64,000 nt of DNA. Source: Heliocidaris tuberculata. Its lineage: Eukaryota > Echinodermata > Echinoidea > Camarodonta > Echinometridae. The notes below the pieces were generated by a model. The model was not told the origin of the DNA. It did not search any database and worked only from the letters and a program-made list of their open reading frames with translations. The position numbers and the translations under genes were made by a program. Positions 26,701 to 45,849 of this stretch are shown in pieces. Location: the NCBI GenBank assembly GCA_025618425.1, contig CM046850.1, forward strand, positions 30,288,544-30,352,543, in the 5' to 3' direction. The stretch's first letter is position 1. Each line of letters begins with the position of its first letter.

Positions 26701-28310
26701 AAATGGGGAAGTGAACATAGCAGCACCTAAGATTAAATTTAATCCCTTTACATACTATACAATCTTATTGCAATCCCATTTCCATAAAATGCAATATGAT
26801 TAGATATAAAGTTTAAACATGTAAAACCTTCCTGCTTGAGGTTCCTAATCATCATGTAAATAGTAAAATAAAAATTTTGAGGTGTTATAGTCCTTTCAGT
26901 CCAAAAATATTGAGAGCAGTCATGTGACTAGTCTGATATCACTACAATTTGCAGAAGGTCTGGTCTTGTCTCTAAATGGAAGGCCTACAACAGGAAAGAT
27001 TTTACAAGTTCAAATTTTTGCATTTTCATAATCTTGAAATGTCTTCCAAACTAGGATCCCAGACAGATTTGCATATATAAGGAGCATTGGGTTTTAATTA
27101 AAATGAAAAGAAGAAATGAATGCTTGCACAGTATGACAAAGAAATATACAGTTTATGTTTAAGAATGATTTAATCATTTCTTTACAAAAAACAAATTTGA
27201 AATACATGTATTAACATGAAATATAAAAAATATCACACAAGTACTTTGTTTAAGCTAGTTTCTTTTAGTTGGATCAAATGTCAATGTACAATTTGACAAC
27301 ATAAATGGTCAAGTAGGAAAAACATGTATAGGTAACAGTATAATTTTTTTCAAGTCAAATATATTTAAAGAAAACAAAAACAAATTGCAGTTCACTATTT
27401 CAGTATGCCTTTAATTATTTGCACACAAAATTTATTTCAAGAAAACAAAAACATATTACACTCTACTATTTCAGTATGCCTTTTACTGGACATTTTATTC
27501 TTGAGCTGATAAAAGCAATATACAACTTAATCTCTTAGCCACTGACCTTTATAGGGAAAATCTTAAATTTTGTTCAAAGATAAAAACTAAACAATAAATC
27601 CAAATAACAAAAGTAAATTCTGAAGCTTTGAAGGAATTATGAAATTGAATGAGTTCAGTCAAATTACTGAGATGCATGCTTAGGCCGCAAGTATAAATTG
27701 ATAACTCTACTTTACATGAAGGTAAGCATCTAGTAAGGCATTCTAGATATGTAGGGTTGAGATACATAATACCTGGTACGTATCTACTTTTCTATTGTTC
27801 CTTTTCCTTTCTCTATTCCTAAAAGTGCATGGGGACTACATTTGTTATCATAAGCAGTATATAAATATGGAATATCGTTATTGTTATTATGTCATACAAA
27901 AGTTCCTCTACTATTATTTACATTGGCAAACTTTTCCAAACACTGGGAAGAAAATATCTATTACCGTAGAACAGGATGGACTGGAACATTGCGGTGAATA
28001 AGAAAAAAAGTTGTAAAAAGGGTTTTTGACATAATTTCTAAATGTATTTCCCAGGCATTATGCAGACCCCATTATTTGTTCTTATTATTAATAAATGAAA
28101 TTTAAAAACTGTTTTTGGTTTTCCTCTTTATAAAGAAAGATGCTAAAAAGACTTTCAAATTAGTTCATATGCTCTTTAAAACCATTTGAATGTCTCATAC
28201 AGTGTTTTAGTGGTGATTTTATGTCTTAAAAAACTTTGTTTACCCAGTGCTGGTCATATTTAGATGTCAAAAAATAGTGTCTTTGTGTCACTCGATTAGA
28301 ATGGAATTTC
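26701..28310. other. No gene seen; 3' flank of the rhodanese gene
   Basis: Unique AT-rich sequence with a roughly 70-bp imperfect direct repeat ('agaaaacaaaaac...ctatttcagtatgcctttta', about 27370 and 27440). Any 3'UTR of the rhodanese gene past the minisatellite would fall here. Confidence 0.4.
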
Positions 28311-28553
28311 TCTGATGGATGCAGACTTGATCACAGTTTACTTTGCTCTGATGGATGCAGACTTGATCACAGTTTACTTTGCTCTGATGGATGCAGACTT
28401 GATCACAGTTTACTTTGCTCTGATGGATGCAGACTTGATCACAGTTTACTTTGCTCTGATGGATGCAGACTTGATCACAGTTTACTTTGCTCTGATGGAT
28501 GCAGACTTGATCACAGTTTACTTTGCTCTGATGGATGCAGACTTGATTACAGT
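28311..28553. repeat. 36-bp minisatellite, nearly perfect, about seven units
   Basis: The unit begins TCTGATGGATGCAGACTTGA and continues to ...TTTACTTTGC. Copies are almost identical; the last visible unit has a single C to T change. Because 36 is a multiple of 3, both strands stay open (MDADLITVYFAL on +, QSKVNCDQVCIH on -). These long frames are products of the repeat, not genes. The unit's end matches the rhodanese terminal exon. Confidence 0.93.
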
Positions 28554-29021
28554 CATAGGCGCCGGAAGTGGGGGGCAGGGGGGCGGTCCCCCCCCCCAAA
28601 CGAAAAAGTGGGGGGCAAAATGAATTTTCGCCCCCCCCCAAAAAAAAAGCCCCCCCCCCCCCATAAAAAAAAAAAAATCAGTAGTAAAGGAGTAAAAATC
28701 GTGTGTATATAATATTAAAAGCTTGATTGCTTTATTACATAATTGTAAGCCTTTGTATTCATTTTTCATGCATGGAGATCACTGAAGACAGAAAAAGCAT
28801 TCAAACTTTTAACTTTAACGTAGTGGAGGTTTTGTATTAGACATGTTTAATAGCGAAATATTCTGAAAGGTGTGTATGTGCGTCTGTATTGTTGTGAGAG
28901 GGTGGGAAAGCGTGTGTTTTTTTTTTAGGGGTGAGAAGACATGAGCCCTTGAAAGGTGAGCCCCCTTGAATGTTTGCCCCCCCCCCCCCCCCCCAATTCC
29001 AAAATGCTTCCGGTGCGCCTG
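28554..29021. mobile_element. hAT-type element inserted next to the rhodanese stop codon
   Basis: The ends are CATAGGCGCCGGAAG... and ...CTTCCGGTGCGCCTG. Flanks ATTACAGT (28546-28553) and ATCACAGT (29022-29029) agree at 7 of 8. The body is rich in poly(C), poly(G) and poly(A) runs with no ORF of note. It separates the first minisatellite unit from the rest. Confidence 0.83.
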
Positions 29022-29022
29022 A

Positions 29023-35983
<6,961 letters not shown>

Positions 35984-36484
35984 TGCACTTTCGATTATAA
36001 AGTTCAAATTAAGAGAATAAATATAACCTATGGAGCGTAAATATTGACTCTTTGACTACGCCACCTTCAGACTTTCCTGTTTACATAGATTCGACCTCCG
36101 AGATTATGACGTCAGCATGCAGTATCGAATCATCGGAGACGACATGCATGCATGTATAATACAGTTTTGTGATGAATAATAATTTTGTTATGAATGATTT
36201 ATACGATTTTTATTTAATTTGAGGGAAAAAAATTAGAAAAAATTTAAAAAATAAATGAAAATGAATAAATAATGCAGTCGACATTTTTCCCCTTCTTTTT
36301 CGGGGGGGGGGGGGGGCATAGGGAGTTGCAATGGACCTGCCCTTTCTTTACACATTGATGCAATCATAGTATTCATTGTACGTAGTTCGTGGAAATGGAA
36401 TTTTATTTTGCCCTATAATCACTATAGATATCTGCTCAGCCTATACCCTCTGCAAAGCCTGAAATTATTATTCTTATTAGCATG

Positions 36485-36695
<211 letters not shown>

Positions 36696-36814
36696 TTTGT
36701 CAAATCAACACAAACTGTACATTGTTTGACAGGAGCTGAAAAAGTGAATCCAATCACTGCTGCCCTCAGGCATTTAGATGCAACACAAAAATAATAAAGA
36801 ATACATGGTAACTA

Positions 36815-37355
36815 CCGAGTGTCCCAAAAAAGTGATACACTTTTAAAACGGCCCCAAATAAAAAAAAAAATTAGTGAATCATGTTTGGGGATTTTTTTAT
36901 ATACATGGATAGCTGAAGGTCTCTTCTATCATATGACACACACACACAAAATCAAAAATATTTCATGCTTGGGTGAGCACTGCCCACATTTGTAAAGGAC
37001 GTGAAGATTAGTTTGCACAGGAATTCACTATCCAGTTTGGGAGATGAGAAGTTCTCCAGCTTAGAAATATTTATTGCTTATGGTATGATGAGTTATGATA
37101 GACTATGATGGATATGGATTTGTGCGGTGTATGGCATGGTGTTATGTAATCAAAAGTCTATGCATCAGTGATCATAATTTGACTGTGGAAGTTTTAAAAG
37201 CATTACCCGCTGTTGATCTGTGGTAATTGATAATGAATTATTAGGGTTGGGATTTGTGCTGGGTATTGCATGGTTTATGTCACCATTATACAGGGAAAGA
37301 AATTTAATAATTCAGAATCAAATACTGATCCAATCAATCAATCAGTCAAACACTG

Positions 37356-37394
<39 letters not shown>

Positions 37395-38287
37395 CACCGA
37401 TTAAATCAATCAATCAATCTAACACCGATTCAATCAATCAAACGCTGATTCAATCAATCAATCAATCAAACACCGATTCAATCAATCAAACACTCAATCA
37501 ATCAACCAATCAATCAATCAAACATGAATCAATCAATCAGTCAACATAAAAAAAATCAAACAACCAATCAATCAACCAAATGGGTATTAATTAGCAAACT
37601 TTCTTTAAGGCAAATGAGTTATGGAAATGGTAGAGTTTTGGGCAAGGAAAGATGGGATGAATGGTTTGGAATGGAGCAAAATGCCTATACGGAAGGACCT
37701 ATGACGATGAAACCCCCCCCCCCCCCGGAATTGTGACACTGCACACACACACACACACACACGCGCACGCACACACACACCCACGCACACAACCACATAC
37801 ACAACCCCCCCCCCCCCCCAACACGAACTACAGGAGCACCTCTACAATTACCACAGACATTAACACCAGATAATACGGTATTGTCAAAACAACTTCCATA
37901 ATCAAATTGTGATTAAAAAGACAATACATGATCAGTTGATCACTCATGCATAGACTTTTAAATTCATAAGCCATGTCATTCACTGCACAAACCCATATCC
38001 ATCATGATTTATCATAAACTCATCAGACAATCAGTAATTTCTAAACTGGGTAACTTTCCACTTCACCGAAAGTTGATAACCAATTCCTGCGCAACCTGAT
38101 TTTCATGTCCTTTACATAAGTGGGCAGTGCTCACTCAAGCATAAAACATTTTCGCACTTTTTTGGTGTCATATGATAGAAGAGACTTTCAGCTATCCATA
38201 TATATATATAAATTTCCCCAAAATTCGATATTTTTTTTTTATTTGGGGGCCATTTTAAAAGGGTATCACTTTTTTGGGGACACTCGG
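36815..38287. mobile_element. Foldback element with TA target duplication
   Basis: Ends CCGAGTGTCCCAAAAAAGTG and CTTTTTTGGGGACACTCGG, each flanked by TA (36813-36814, 38288-38289) as in Tc1/mariner-type insertion. The arms of about 320 bp share 'catatgacac', 'gtgagcactgcccac' and 'catatccatca' landmarks. The interior holds ATCA and CA microsatellites. No transposase seen. Confidence 0.8.
37330..37575. repeat. (ATCA)n microsatellite, interrupted
   Basis: Blocks of caatcaat broken by 'aacaccgattcaat'-type units, giving artificial Asn-Gln-Ser-Ile frames. Inside the foldback at 36815-38287. Confidence 0.92.
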
Positions 38288-39391
38288 TATAGGGATATTG
38301 CACTTAAATAAATTTACATCATATATGAGTCAAAGCTTAATTAATGAGCAAGAGAAAAGAAGGAAAGATATTGAGAAAGGGGATGTATAAAGGGAGTCTT
38401 CTTGGAGAGAAATAGAAAGAACAAGAGAACAGGAAGAGGAGAGAATGAGTAAAACGAAGGAGGGAGATTGAGAGAGAGAAGGGCGAAAAGAGAAGATATG
38501 GAGATCTTTTAGAATACATCATGAAACAATACATCATGCATTAAACAGTATAAAAAATACTCAGTCCTCTAACAATTAATGAAATAAAGTTGCATAAGAC
38601 CTACTAATGTCAACAAAATACGCATGCTTAACTTCAAGGAAAAGAAGTAGAAAAACTTAAGGAGACAGGGAGACAGAGTCATTCAAGAAATAAACTTTAG
38701 AAGGATCGAGAAAGAACTTAGAATGGAAGAGAAGGGAACAAGAAAATGAAAGAGAGAGGGAGAGAGAGAGAGAGAAAGAAAGGGAGGCGAAAGGGAAGAA
38801 TCTTTGGAAATCCTTGCAGAATACATCATGAAACAATTATTTATACATCAATAGGGTTATAGAAAATTAAATTTTAATGACATATTCATTCTACTCTATC
38901 ACCTTCATTATCAGCTTACCCAAAAATCAATTTTTCAAGAACTGCCGGAATCTTAGTTATAGTGTCTTAAAATGAAATAGCTATAGAAAGTCTAAGAAGG
39001 AGTAGGTTAACAAGGAATTTAAATAAAGCAAAAAGTGAGGGGGATTGGCAGGTAATTTTTTTTTAATTGACAGAGGATTTTTAAAAAATCACGCTTTTTC
39101 ATGTTTTCCTGTGAACACGTGCTTAACCCTGTTTTTACTCCTGCACCTAACCTCTCTTCCTTTCTGTTTCCTGTCCCATATTATCTTTACAACTCTCTTC
39201 CTCTTTCTTTTCCTATAAACCTATGTAGGCATATAGTAAATTTGTCTGTAACTTTCGCCATATGTTATGCTATGTGCGCTATACAAGAACCCACTATTAT
39301 TATCATTATTATTATCATTTATCCAATTGTTCGAAATTGCTTGACCAAAATTTTAATATTTAACTAAAAGTCTTTGCGGCATGCATCATAC

Positions 39392-39626
39392 AATAGACCG
39401 CTTCGGTAATGTATGCAAATTTGATACATACCTTTCAAACAAAGGTTGTTCTTGACAACCTGAAAACTTGCCGGAGGCTTGCCGGACATAGCAACAAATA
39501 ATGTATGCAAACTGGATTCCAAGCACTGAGGCTCATTTATGAAAAGCAGGTTAATGGAATAGCTCGTCATAGGTGCTCAGAGAATATATGTGCATAAATT
39601 TGTATACATTACAGAAGCGGTCTATT
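39392..39626. mobile_element. 235-bp TIR element with AATAGACCGCTTC ends
   Basis: Left AATAGACCGCTTCGGTAATG and right CATTACAGAAGCGGTCTATT are inverted repeats of about 30 bp, followed by 'tatgcaaattt' on both arms. The interior is unrecognised. Confidence 0.75.
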
Positions 39627-39937
39627 AAAGCATTGCTTTCTCAGCATGCTCCTCCATTTCATTGTATGTTAGGTCAATGATGATCCGTTTTTGTAAATTA
39701 TTTTTTGTATTCTTCTCAATACCTTATCTTTGTATTGTTAGTTTGATATAATTTATATAAAAACTTATTAAATTGTTTTATGCTTATATTGAAACGGGGG
39801 GAAAAAAATCAAATCAAAATCTGTAGTCCAAGAATAAACTTTATAAACGAAATTAGATTAAATAAATTTACAAAATAGATCTATAACAATAACAAAATGA
39901 TAATAAGGAAGAGAAAGTGAACATGTACTGCGCCTGA

Positions 39938-40207
39938 TAGTGACGTAGCTACAGGGGACACGTGCCCCCCCCCCCCTCCCAATTGAATGGCTAAAAAAGG
40001 GGGAGAAGAAAGAAAGAAAGAAGGGAAGAGAAAGGGAAATGAGAAAATGACGAGAAAAGAAGACAATATGATCCAATCCATGCAGCACCCTCCCCCTAAT
40101 CAGTGGCCTCGTAAAGTCGCACTGAATCTTCCGAGTAAGACCGATCCCCCCCCCCACCCCAATGATGTCAGTGCCCCCTCAGTGGCGGGACTCACGCTAC
40201 GCCACTG
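39938..40207. mobile_element. Small hAT-type element with 8-bp target duplication
   Basis: The ends are TAGTGACGTAGCTACAGGGG... and ...CACGCTACGCCACTG. Flanks GCGCCTGA (39930-39937) and GCGCTTGA (40208-40215) agree at 7 of 8. The interior has poly(C) and GA-rich tracts. It is 270 bp long with no coding capacity. Confidence 0.8.
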
Positions 40208-42041
40208 GCGCTTGACATGTATCTTTCATAAGTCATTCAATAAACTGCCAAGATAGCAATAGCATGCATGTTGATCTTTACACGATTATTAGGGATGCTT
40301 GATTCTGAGCGAAGTCTGGTGAACATAATATAATTTTGTCTTTAGAGGCAGGAAGATATAAAAATGAACAATAATATTGACAGGCAACCTGTCTTCCTGA
40401 ATAGGAGGTGACGGCCATCTGAAAATGATACGACGATTTCTTGAATATTGGGGTGGCAGCAGTCAGCCCACCCCCCCCCCTCCCACCCGCCTCGTACGTC
40501 TGTTTATAAAGTCCTTCAATTATTGCAATCTCATTTTCTATACCACCAAGGGACCTTTAAAGATAATCAAATAAAATTGTCTTTCATAAAGTCCATTCAG
40601 TCTATTGCGAGGCTGAAATCATGTTCATTAATCATTGATTTTTAAAACTGACTTAAGTTTCATTATTGCGTAGGTGAAGCTTAGACCGGACAAGTTTGTC
40701 AAAATTCGACGCTTGCAAACATTCGAAGTAATGATTATTATCAATTACAAATTGCTAAAATACAGCCCCGACATAGCACCTGAACAGCTCTCCGAAAGCC
40801 GCTGAAATGTGTGACGTCAAAGGGAGGACGTTAATTGCACAAGCAGACGATGTCCCATAACATCTCACATATTTTCAGTGCCTGTTTTGTCATCTTCTCT
40901 TCAGTTATTTCACTTCATTGCATTAGTCTATTATGTTTAATCCATATATTGCCTCACTCTAAACCCCGTGCATGGGTTTATTTGGATGGAAAATGAAGCG
41001 TTACAAGAATAAAGGAATCAGTTGCTTGTAAACAAAATAGACGCCATTGCATTCACAGCTGCATACACCGCTGGACGTTCGGCGTTGAATGAGGGATAAA
41101 TACCGTCCTTGCAATCATTCAGCGGGCTTTTCAATTTGAAAGTGTGGTTTCTTTGATTTTTCATTAACCCTCATCCTATATATTTACAAACAAAAGATTT
41201 CAGTAATCAGAATCTGTTTCATTCCCATTTTAGAATGGTGTGAAATATGGGCACGTTTGAATACACTAAATTCTTTATAATTTGAGAAATAACTGCACTG
41301 CACTTATGTTCATTCTTTATGGGACGTCGTCTGCTTGGACAGGATTGTTCCCTTTATTGACGTCATTGAAACATTGTTATTTTTTTGGCGAAGCGCTTGT
41401 ATATCGCAGATGCTGGGAGGTAGTTTTATTTGTATTATTGTTTAATTACCTGATATGTAGTTGACTTTAAACTGATACGATTGCTATCTGTTAACTTGCC
41501 AGTTTCTAGTGATACATTATTTATCATATTTGTGATTTTCTTTGAATGTGTACTTTAAGACTATTCTACTTTACACTGATAATGCAGAAAGAAATGGATA
41601 ACAATCTCCCCGATGAAGCATTTTTTTCACTGATTAGAAAAGGTCATTTTATTTTTTTAAATGGTATATTTTATTTTGAAAATATGCATCACCGGGGGTG
41701 TCGACCCGTGTTCATGATGGAGGGGGGGGGGGATGACCGGTGAGGGAGCGAAGCCAGTGACGTATCTAGGGATTATGGCGCCCGGGGCAAACAATGAAGT
41801 TACACCCCCCCCCCCCCCGAGTGCCCAAACTTATCTACGTTATTGTACAAGCGAGGAAGCAAAGCGACCGCGAGGCAAATTTTTCAAGCGATCCCCTTTC
41901 TGTTTTATGAATAACGGACCTTCAGGTATAGGAACTTACACGTCATGCATAGCGGTCCGTATGAATATCGGTCATTATGACTAGCGGTCCTTATGACTAG
42001 CGAGGTTACCCGTTGATAAACAGTTTACTATTCACTCTCTT

Positions 42042-42849
42042 CAGTGGTGTATTCTGGCGCCCGGGGCAAAATATCAAATCCGGCCCCCCCCCCCCCCATG
42101 TTAAAACTCAGATTAATGAGCGTTTTTAATTAAGAAATGATGACACTACGTGAAAATTTATGAATTATTGTATAAGCGAGAGAGCAACGCGGCTGAACGG
42201 CAAATTTTTTTTTTCTTTTCTTTTTCACCCCTCAAATTGAAATTTTTAATGTATTTTACCCTTAGAAAAAAAATCCAAGGGAATACAGCTACCTAGCAAT
42301 AGATTTTTTTTATTTTTTATTTTTGAACATTTCTATTTTGGGGGCACAAAATGAATGAAAACCCTGAAGAAATATATTAGAGGAATTTAGCAAGGCAATC
42401 GCAAGGCAATTTATGATTGCTTTCGAATGTTCTATACTTTGAAAGTGCTTTTTATGCTTTAATAGCCCATGTGGAGGTGCAAAATTCAACAAGCTCCTGC
42501 CTTTTGCAGGGGGGGGGGGATGGATGCAAAGCAATTAGAGTTAATTTATGGTTAACACTTTAAAAACGCCGTTGGGGGAGCGAAATAACTAGATCCTCAA
42601 CATAATTATGGGAGGGAGCAAAGCAACTGTGCTTTAGAAAATTTTCGCATTTCCAACCCTGCATGTAAAACACCATTTCTTACGCATTTTGTCCTTGACT
42701 GGGGCGCAAAAAACCCTCAAAGACCATACATTTCCTTGTATTTCTCCCCCTTCTCTTTCTCTCTTTTGCGTTTTTTGCGCCCCCTTCAAGTGCCACCCGG
42801 GGCACGTGCCCCCTCTGTCCCCCCCCCCCCCCCCGTAGATACGCCACTG
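42042..42849. mobile_element. Inner nested hAT-type element
   Basis: The ends are CAGTGGTGTATTCTGGCG... and ...CGTAGATACGCCACTG. Flanks ACTCTCTT (42034-42041) and ACTCACTT (42850-42857) agree at 7 of 8. It is inverted relative to the copy at 46118-46844. Confidence 0.83.
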
Positions 42850-42882
42850 ACTCACTTCTATAATCGGGAGCAAAACTAATAG

Positions 42883-43045
42883 TCTGGGAGCCTGTCCAGA
42901 AATAGTCACCCCATTTTACATATGAGATTTGACCCTTTAAAGTTACTTAGACCATCCATGTCATTCACAAAAAGCTTGTCAGCTGGAGCGAAGCCGCCGG
43001 GTTTGGCCCCCAGAGCCCCCCAAAAGTGCCCCAAAGTCGGCGCGA
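42883..43045. repeat. Fragment of the long foldback family
   Basis: The segment starting GTCTGGGAGCCTGTCC and running through 'atagtcaccccattttac' and 'gcttgtcagc' matches the outer part of both arms of the foldback at 16113-17661. Confidence 0.75.
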
Positions 43046-43740
43046 AATTACGAAAGTAAGTAATTATGCGAGGGAGCAAAGCGACCGAGCTTTGGAAAAT
43101 TTTCGCGTTCCAAACCTTCAAAAACTAGATTTCTAGTGCATTTTTTGCGCCCCCTCCAAGTGCCGCCCGGGGCACGTGCCCCCTGCCTCCCCCCCAGATA
43201 CGCCAATGAGCGAAGTGACCTTGCGGGGGGGGGGGGGTGTGGGAAGGGGTATGCCCCCTCCCACATCAGGGTCTTTTCAAAAATCTGTCTATAAAACTTG
43301 CATTTTAGAGCATCCCAAAATGTTTTTTGATGAAAAGAGGGAATGCACGGATCTACGCCAATAGACGGAACCCCTTAATGGAGAATAACAATGCCAGTGA
43401 ACGAATTTTCTTCGATATTTCCGCATTGAAATTATGATATTTCTTATTTCCTTATTTCTAATCATTAAAGAATGTGATGGTATTTCAAGATCAAACATAA
43501 TGAAGTTGGACACTGTCTTAATAGTTTTAAGTTAATGTATCATAATTCTTATTTAGTTTATCCAAAAATATTGGGGGATGATAATACAGGCCACCCCCCC
43601 CCCCCCCCACCTCAATTTTTTTTATTGGGGGATATATACCTCCCATCCCCCCGGGATCGACACGCATGTGCATCACTGTTAGCATGAAGGCTGAATTGTA
43701 CAATTTTTTTTTTTTTTACATTAAAAACATATTACACTCA

Positions 43741-43862
43741 ATCAGTGGCGGATTTACGTAGGGGGGAAACCGGCCCGTGCCCCTTTGATTGTGTACTTTT
43801 TCAACATTGTGCCCCCTCCTTTACAAAATCCTGGATTCATCCCTCTAGATATGCTATTGTAA
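43741..43862. repeat. Degenerate relative of the CAGGGGCGGAT element
   Basis: 'cagtggcggatttacg' at the left and 'caaaatcctggattcatccctctag' at the right resemble the ends of 20084-20217. Boundaries are approximate. Confidence 0.45.
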
Positions 43863-43879
43863 ATTTACTTATGTACATG

Positions 43880-44760
43880 TGCGTTAACCTTTGAATGTAT
43901 AATATACATATTTCACTCATTAAACCTATTGTAACTCAATTTGCAAAACCCCTCTGTTATATCATTAATTTATCATTAGAAACGGGGGTAATACCTCCTC
44001 AATTGAAATTATCACGAGTCACGCCAATATTTAAAGGAGGTGAGAAAACGGACATGGGAAACTATAGACCCATCTCTATATTGCCTTTGTTTGCAAAAGT
44101 TATGGAGAAAATTGTAATTGAACAAAAGTATAAATATCTTAGTGAAAATTCATTACTATGTACACAACAATCTGGGTTTCGACCGAATCGCTTGACCATG
44201 ACATCATTACTCAATGTCACTGAAAGTATACTCGATAGTCTAGATAAGGGAAATCTGGCTGGAATATATAGTTACCTTAGATCTTGGAAATGCGTTTGAT
44301 ACAGTGGACCATGAGTTGTTGTTAAACAAACTCAGAAGAAAGGGGCATTTGTAAGAAAGCGTTACTATAAAGACTACTATAGTTCTTGTTAAATCGTTGT
44401 CAGTGGACGGTTGTAAATGGTATGAAGTCATCTATGCAAAGCATAACCTGTGGAATTCTACAGGGAAGTAATATTGGCCTCATCCTGTTTGTATTTATAT
44501 CGATGACCAGGGGAGCATTTCATGAAAGGAAGTTGTCGGATATTTTATCCGACAACTGTTATAAGCTACTGAAATCCTTGCATCTGATTGGCTGAGAGCA
44601 AATTTGTCGGATAAAATATATGACAAGTCCTTTCATGAAACGCCCCCTGACTAAAGTCTTGAAGAGTAGTAACGTATCCCTCTATGCTGATGATACTTGT
44701 GCATACGCTCAAAATAAGAATGTAGACATGCTGGTCAACTCTGAATAAGGATCTATGGAA
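43880..44760 (+). pseudogene. Broken non-LTR retrotransposon reverse transcriptase fragment
   Basis: The translation carries RT landmarks of the Jockey/CR1-like type in order. The block with TPIFKGGEKTDMGNYRPIS leads to QQSGFRPN, then after a frameshift LDLGNAFDTVDHELL at about 44280-44330, then the TCGILQGS block, and YADD at 44683-44694. At least two frameshifts and a 142-bp palindromic insertion (44508-44649) between the last two blocks make it dead. The 5' part (endonuclease, ORF1) is absent. Sequence after about 44760 no longer fits RT. Confidence 0.85.
44508..44649. mobile_element. Palindromic element family 1, copy 2, inside an RT gene
   Basis: Ends CAGGGGAGCATTTCATGAAAGG and CCTTTCATGAAACGCCCCCTG. 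The loop matches copy 1 base for base over about 45 nt. It interrupts the retrotransposon RT between the IDD-like region and YADD, so it inserted after the retrotransposon. Confidence 0.88.
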
Positions 44761-45849
44761 ACCATGGTGGACCCCTATGGAAACCAGCTTTTGCTGTTAG
44801 GGTGTTCCACCCCATGAGAGGAAAAATAAATAAATTAATGAATGGCATTGAATGCAAAGAAATATTTTTGTTGGTAGGGAGTAGGTATAGGAATCGGATT
44901 TAAAAAGGTAGTTGTTCCCAATGTTCATATATGATTCATATTATTTCTGATGTTATTATCTATGTGATATTCCTTATGTGTTATATTTGTATGTCTTTTT
45001 CTGAATGCACGGACTTACTGAAGAACAGCCATTGGCTGAAACAAGTGTTGCCGTGTTGAAATAAAATGAAATGAAATGTTTAATGTTGCGACGTGCCTAT
45101 ATATGAGATGAATGCTATCTTATGCGTACAATTCAAGAAAAATAGAATAGTACCTGTATAATTATTGCTATATACGCGTATGAAAGAGAGAGAGAACTGA
45201 GTGATACAGAGAGAGAGGGGGGAGGGGGAGTGGGGATAGAGAGAGAGAGAGGGTATGTTGAGAGAGAATAGTTTGAAGAAAAGAAAGAATATTATGAGGA
45301 GAGATCATGCTGGGACAATGTACAGATTATCATATAGGTGCTAAGCCGTGGTCTCACTGCATGCATGGCCTTACTACCGGTTGCCGACTTCCGACAACCA
45401 CATGGTCGGTATATTAGTTGTCACATTGTCAGAGATCGCAAAGAGGTTTTTGTCAGTTTTTAAAAGGTTATCAGGGGTTGGCCACTTCCGACAACCACTG
45501 GTCGGTAGTTCGTTGTCTGAGATCTCAAAGAGGTTTTTGTCAATCTTTACTTGGTTGTCAGCAGTCGGCAACTGGTTGGTGGGTTGGAAGTTTAAGCATC
45601 GAAAACCTTTGTCGGTTTTTTTTTTTTTTTTTTTTTTTTGTTGATAATAATATAGTTGTGAAGAGGTTTTTCTTGGTTTTCTAAAGGTGGGTCTCAGACT
45701 GATCTCTGACTGATCTTTAGTGCTCGAAAAGTGGTTGAAAATAAGGTTGGCGATTGATCACCGAATAGTAAACGACCAGTCACCTATTGATTGCCAAACC
45801 ATTACCCAGCACCGACAGCCAACAGTGATCTATTAAAACCAAAAGACTT

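Larger units (their letters stand above)
41755..43208. mobile_element. Middle nested hAT-type element
   Basis: The ends are CAGTGACGTATCTAGGG... and ...CCCAGATACGCCAATG. Flanks AGCGAAGC (41747-41754) and AGCGAAGT (43209-43216) agree at 7 of 8 positions. It lies inside the element at 41693-43668 and itself contains 42042-42849. Confidence 0.8.
41693..43668. mobile_element. Outer hAT-type element, interrupted by a nested element
   Basis: The ends are CGGGGGTGTCGACCCG... and ...GGGATCGACACGCATG, with TGCATCAC duplicated exactly at 41685-41692 and 43669-43676. Without the nested 41755-43208 segment its body is about 520 bp. It matches the uninterrupted copy at 17734-18287 (shared 'aaaacttgcattttagagcatcccaaaatg' region and the poly(C)/ggggatatatac end). 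Confidence 0.85.

Noticed and set aside
28311..28553. CRISPR-like array
   Set aside because: Units are contiguous with no variable spacers, and the genome is eukaryotic.
28288..28641. 117-residue and 102-residue repeat-protein frames on both strands
   Set aside because: They come from the 36-bp minisatellite plus transposon sequence; only the 55-base rhodanese exon at its edge is coding.
35984..36007. Eight-codon extension of the rhodanese N-terminus
   Set aside because: The upstream codon is TTG, while the ATG at 35983 opens a typical presequence.
37220..37549. 109-residue Gln/Asn/Ser-rich frame
   Set aside because: ATCA microsatellite inside a foldback element.
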